In this document: piece after piece, positions 61,436-64,000 of the stretch
Numbering within the stretch: position 1 is the stretch's first letter
Layout: every line of letters starts with the position of its first letter
NCBI GenBank assembly: GCA_963725895.1
Contig: CAVSAJ010000001.1
Coordinates: 2,232,001-2,296,000, forward strand
Direction: 5' to 3'
Origin: Bog-473 sp963725895
GTDB taxonomy: Bacteria > Actinomycetota > Acidimicrobiia > Acidimicrobiales > RAAP-2
DNA: 64,000 nucleotides
Notes under the pieces: model-generated
The model's database searches: none
What the model saw: the letters and a program-made list of their open reading frames with translations, nothing else
What the model was told of the DNA's origin: nothing
Translations under genes and position numbers: made by a program

Positions 61436-62329
61436 CTACCAGGCCAGGACGAGGAGCTCGCCGGCGGTGACGTTCAGCCAGTGTGCGGCCGAGGCTTCGC
61501 CCGCCACCACGGCGAGATGGCCGTTCGAGTCGACCAGCACGCCGAACTCCCCCTGCTGCAGCTCGCCGAACGCGTCGACGCAGCGAAGCTCGATCCCGTC
61601 GGGCACCAGCGAGTGCGGGAGGCCGTCGAGCGAGACGCGGCCGCTCTCGACGCGCGCCACCAGCTCGATGCGCCCACTCGCGGGGATCCCAGCGATGCGC
61701 GCGTCGGCCACCGTCGCCGCCAGCTGAAGGTTGCCGAAGCGGTCGACCCAGGTGACCTCGGCGCGCAGGCACGTCCGCCCGTCGCGCAAGCGGCCCTGCT
61801 CGACGACGCCGCCGAGCAGGCGCACCAAGGAGGTCGGGTCGATCGGATCCCCGAGATCCTCGAGCGCGGCGCCGGCACACAACGCGGCGGCGACCGGACC
61901 GAAGAGGTCGCGCCCGTCGAAGGTCGACCCACGGTCGGGCGGTGCAGGGTCGCGAGCCAAGTCGATCGCAGTGAGCACCGGAGCCTCTCCCGCCAACTCC
62001 GCCGCCCCGACGAGCAGCCCGTTGTCGGGTCCGACGAAGTACATCGTTCCGCCTGTAGCCAGCGCGACGGCCAGTCCGATGCCGCGCCGCGCCGTACCGA
62101 CCCCGGGGTCGACGACGCCCAGCACCACGCCGCTGCCGAGGTGGGGCACCGCGCGCATGAGGGTGTGGCTGCCGGCACGCACGTCGAAGGGCTCGATGTT
62201 GTGCGTCAGGTCGATGATGGTCGTCCCGGGCGCCTGCGCCGCGATGACCGCGTGCACGACGCCGACGAACTCGTCCTGGGTCCCGAAATCAGAGAGGAAG
62301 TAGACGGTCCGGACGGGGTGGGGGGACAC
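61436..62329 (-). CDS. SAM hydroxide adenosyltransferase (DUF62 family)
   Basis: A 297-residue enzyme of the family that hydrolyses S-adenosylmethionine to adenosine and methionine, related to fluorinase and chlorinase. Family motifs are YFLSDFGTQDEFVGVV, the Asp-Pro-Gly-Val-Gly loop in GVVDPGVGTARRGI, FVGPDNGLL, FDGRDLFGPVAAAL and WVDRFGNLQLAA. The extra loops of the halogenase relatives are not evident, so hydrolase is the better call. It follows proC with a 19-base gap. Confidence 0.88.
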   Translation of the reverse strand: MSPHPVRTVYFLSDFGTQDEFVGVVHAVIAAQAPGTTIIDLTHNIEPFDVRAGSHTLMRAVPHLGSGVVLGVVDPGVGTARRGIGLAVALATGGTMYFVGPDNGLLVGAAELAGEAPVLTAIDLARDPAPPDRGSTFDGRDLFGPVAAALCAGAALEDLGDPIDPTSLVRLLGGVVEQGRLRDGRTCLRAEVTWVDRFGNLQLAATVADARIAGIPASGRIELVARVESGRVSLDGLPHSLVPDGIELRCVDAFGELQQGEFGVLVDSNGHLAVVAGEASAAHWLNVTAGELLVLAW

Positions 62330-62348
62330 GGGCGCGCGCTCGTCTCGT

Positions 62349-63170
62349 TCAGCGCTGCAGATGACGCGACCGTTCGGTGGCCGCCGCGACCGCCTCCATG
62401 AAGGCCGAGCGCACGGCCCGGGCCTCCAGTGCCCGCACCCCCGCCGCGGTCGTGCCCGCCGGCGACGTCACCTCGGCGCGCAGCGACTCGGGATCGCGCC
62501 CGGTCTCGGCCAACAACGCCGCTGACCCGCGCATGGTCTCGACCACGAGCGTGCGACTCACCGCTCGGGTGAGGCCCATCTGCACGCCCGCCTCGATCAG
62601 CGCCTCGGCCGCCAAGAAGAAGTACGCGGGACCCGAGCCTGAGAGGCCGGTGACCGCATCGAGCTGGTGCTCGGGCAGACGGACGACGGTCCCCACCGAG
62701 GAGAGCACGTCCTGTGCCCAGGCCAGGTCCTGCGAGGTGGCGAAGGACCCGCCCGACATGGCGGCGACGCCCGAGCCGACCAGCGCAGCCACATTCGGCA
62801 TGGCCCGGATGACGGCCGGTTCGCCTCCGAGCGCCATTTCGAGGCGCTGGCACGGCACACCGGCGACGATCGAGAGGACGCGGGCGACCCCGGCGCGCGA
62901 CACCGCAAGCGTGCGGCACGCGGCCTCCGCTGCGTCGGGCTTGACCGCGAGGAGGACGCCGGGCAGGCGGTCGCCACGGGTTTCGAGCACATCGGCCTCG
63001 GGGGCATGCAGCGTGCGCAGGCCCGGGTAGAGCGCCTCGAGCTCGTCGCGGCGCTCGGCCACCGGTTCGACCACGGTCACGTCCGCGGGTTTCAGCGCGC
63101 CGGTCCCCACGAGCCCGCCAAGCAGGGCTCCCCCCATTTTCCCGCCGCCGACGATCAGCAGGCTCGACAC
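62349..63170 (-). CDS. proC: pyrroline-5-carboxylate reductase
   Basis: Last step of proline synthesis, NAD(P)H-dependent. The Rossmann motif LLIVGGGKMGGALLGGL begins at the start; VLLAVKPDAAEAACRTL, VIRAMPNVAALVGSGVAAM, and the C-terminal GLSGSGPAYFFLAAEALIEAGV and EVTSPAGTTAAGVRALE are all typical. 273 residues from GTG at 63170, which puts the cofactor loop at its usual place; a much longer in-frame reading upstream is not coding-like. Intact frame. Confidence 0.94.
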   Translation of the reverse strand: MSSLLIVGGGKMGGALLGGLVGTGALKPADVTVVEPVAERRDELEALYPGLRTLHAPEADVLETRGDRLPGVLLAVKPDAAEAACRTLAVSRAGVARVLSIVAGVPCQRLEMALGGEPAVIRAMPNVAALVGSGVAAMSGGSFATSQDLAWAQDVLSSVGTVVRLPEHQLDAVTGLSGSGPAYFFLAAEALIEAGVQMGLTRAVSRTLVVETMRGSAALLAETGRDPESLRAEVTSPAGTTAAGVRALEARAVRSAFMEAVAAATERSRHLQR

Positions 63171-63247
63171 GCCGCCGACGATACTGACCCTGGCCAGAGG
63201 CCGCGCCCGCCCAGCCGGTTCCTGGTCCGCAGCCCCCGATTCCGGCC

Positions 63248-63739
63248 TCAGCGCCGCGGCCGGCGGCGGTAGGTCGAGGGGTGCGCCAACGTCATGGCCG
63301 TCGGGAAATGCTCGTCGGTGTAGACGACCGATGAGCCCGCGATGCGGTCGAGCTCGTCGTCGTCGATCAGCCGGGCTGGCACCCGGCCCACCAGGTACAC
63401 GGCATCTTCGGGTCCGAGCGCGAACCACATCCCGAAGAGGTGCGCGTTGCGGCGCAGCAAGTAGCTGTAGACGTCGGCGTGATTGGCCTCGGGGACGGGC
63501 ATGAACTGCGCCTCGTGGTGCAGCGTGCGCTGCTTGAGGGTGAACCAGACGGTGATGTAGTCCTTCTCCTCACCCTTGAAGCGGAGGTACCAGCGATACG
63601 AGGCGGTCCGGTCGGTCACCTCTTGTCGCTCGGCCGCGACGAGGAAGCCACCGGCCGCGAGCTCGCGCTCGGCCCAGGCGTCGATGCACGCGACCGCCGC
63701 GGCCATCTCCTCCTCCTCGGGGAGATCGACGATCGGCAT
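63248..63739 (-). CDS. YbjN domain-like protein
   Basis: A 163-residue protein resembling the YbjN/type III secretion chaperone-like fold. Visible features: WAERELAAGGFLVAAERQEV, TASYRWYLRFKGEEKDYITVWFTLKQRTLHHEAQFMP (residues about 46-82) and YLLRRNAHLFGMWFALGPEDAVYLVGRVP. In actinobacteria a gene of this type often follows the MshA glycosyltransferase, and the glycosyltransferase tail just upstream agrees with that. ATG at 63739. Molecular function unknown. Confidence 0.78.
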   Translation of the reverse strand: MPIVDLPEEEEMAAAVACIDAWAERELAAGGFLVAAERQEVTDRTASYRWYLRFKGEEKDYITVWFTLKQRTLHHEAQFMPVPEANHADVYSYLLRRNAHLFGMWFALGPEDAVYLVGRVPARLIDDDELDRIAGSSVVYTDEHFPTAMTLAHPSTYRRRPRR

Positions 63740-63776
63740 TGCGCTCGATGACCCGCTCGGGCCGAGGCGCGCTCGT

Positions 63777-64000
63777 TCAGCCGCACTCGACGAGGCGACC
63801 CGAGGCCAGCTCGTCGTGCAGCTCCAGCAAGCGTCTTGGCGGCGGCGCGCCACGTGTAGCGACGCGCCATCAGCACCGAGGCAGTCGAGAGACGCTCGGC
63901 CAGCCAACGGCTCGTCGAAGACGCGGCGCACCGCGGACGGCGTAGGCGCCGGGGTCGGCCTCCTCGACCAGGAAGCCCGTGTGGCCTTGGGATGACCAGC
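63777..64000 (-). CDS. glycosyltransferase family 4 (MshA-like), C-terminal fragment, frameshifted
   Basis: Tail of a GT4 enzyme cut by the right edge. Blocks are HTGFLVEEADPGAYA, the usual donor-site-following region, then RRVFDEP, then LSTASVLMARRYTWRAAAKTL, then LLELHDELASGRLVECG and the stop at 63777, spread over three frames. The order and spacing match the C-terminus of D-inositol-3-phosphate glycosyltransferase (MshA), first enzyme of mycothiol synthesis, and the next gene (YbjN-like) supports it. Only about 75 residues are visible, so the specific assignment is tentative. Confidence 0.6.

Noticed and set aside
1..64000. tRNA, rRNA, transposase, integrase or phage genes
   Set aside because: None could be recognised on either strand; there is no evidence of recent mobile-element insertion in the window.

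Overview
The window is a strongly G+C-rich actinobacterial chromosome segment. A menaquinone-type respiratory chain with a diheme QcrC, a Rieske protein with several N-terminal membrane spans and an actinobacterial CtaF subunit, together with a CobA-HemD fusion, a SCO6745-type protein and an MshA-like glycosyltransferase tail, point to Actinomycetota. I infer a member of or near Acidimicrobiia, but no rRNA is present to confirm this. No tRNA, rRNA, IS element, prophage or CRISPR array was seen.

Layout. 1-7.2 kb: a hydrolase tail, DedA, a GH1 glycosidase, two membrane proteins, a crotonase, a CopD-like protein, TatA and an alkylsulfatase-like metallo-beta-lactamase protein. 7.2-10.3 kb: ctaC-ctaD-ctaF (cytochrome aa3 oxidase). 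10.3-18.6 kb: accessory genes, including an MFS transporter, a secreted protein, VOC proteins, an ArsR/SRPBCC pair, a diguanylate cyclase, a class III cyclase with a YHS tail, two SDRs and a SCO6745-type protein. 18.6-22.8 kb (minus): ctaE-qcrC-qcrA-qcrB. 22.8-25.3 kb: a HelD-type helicase. 25.4-30.6 kb (plus): ybjQ-hemE-hemH-hemY(cgoX)-lnt, mostly with start/stop overlaps. 30.6-36.1 kb: a HAD phosphatase, a large MprF-like protein and a DUF2252 protein. 36.2-52.3 kb (minus): nuoA to nuoN in standard order. 52.4-54.1 kb: a geranylgeranyl-reductase-family flavoprotein, possibly a menaquinone reductase. 54.1-61.4 kb (minus): rex-hemA-hemC-cobA/hemD-hemB-hemL and a HIT remnant. 61.4-64 kb (minus): a SAM hydroxide adenosyltransferase, proC, a YbjN-like protein and a glycosyltransferase tail.

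How the genes work together. The window holds nearly a whole aerobic energy system: complex I, the bc complex, aa3 oxidase, a possible quinone-modifying flavoprotein, TatA (export machinery of the kind used for Rieske proteins), and two heme clusters. These clusters cover glutamyl-tRNA to uroporphyrinogen III and then on to coproporphyrin-type heme steps. The NADH-sensing repressor Rex sits at the head of the second heme cluster.

Caution. Many conserved genes carry +1/-1 frameshifts while keeping catalytic residues on both sides of the break, often at homopolymers. Most look like uncorrected sequence indels rather than pseudogenes. Gene spans given here run across those breaks. Several genes appear to be leaderless, with a TAnnnT box 6-9 nt before an ATG/GTG; the clearest is the arsR gene at 13480.
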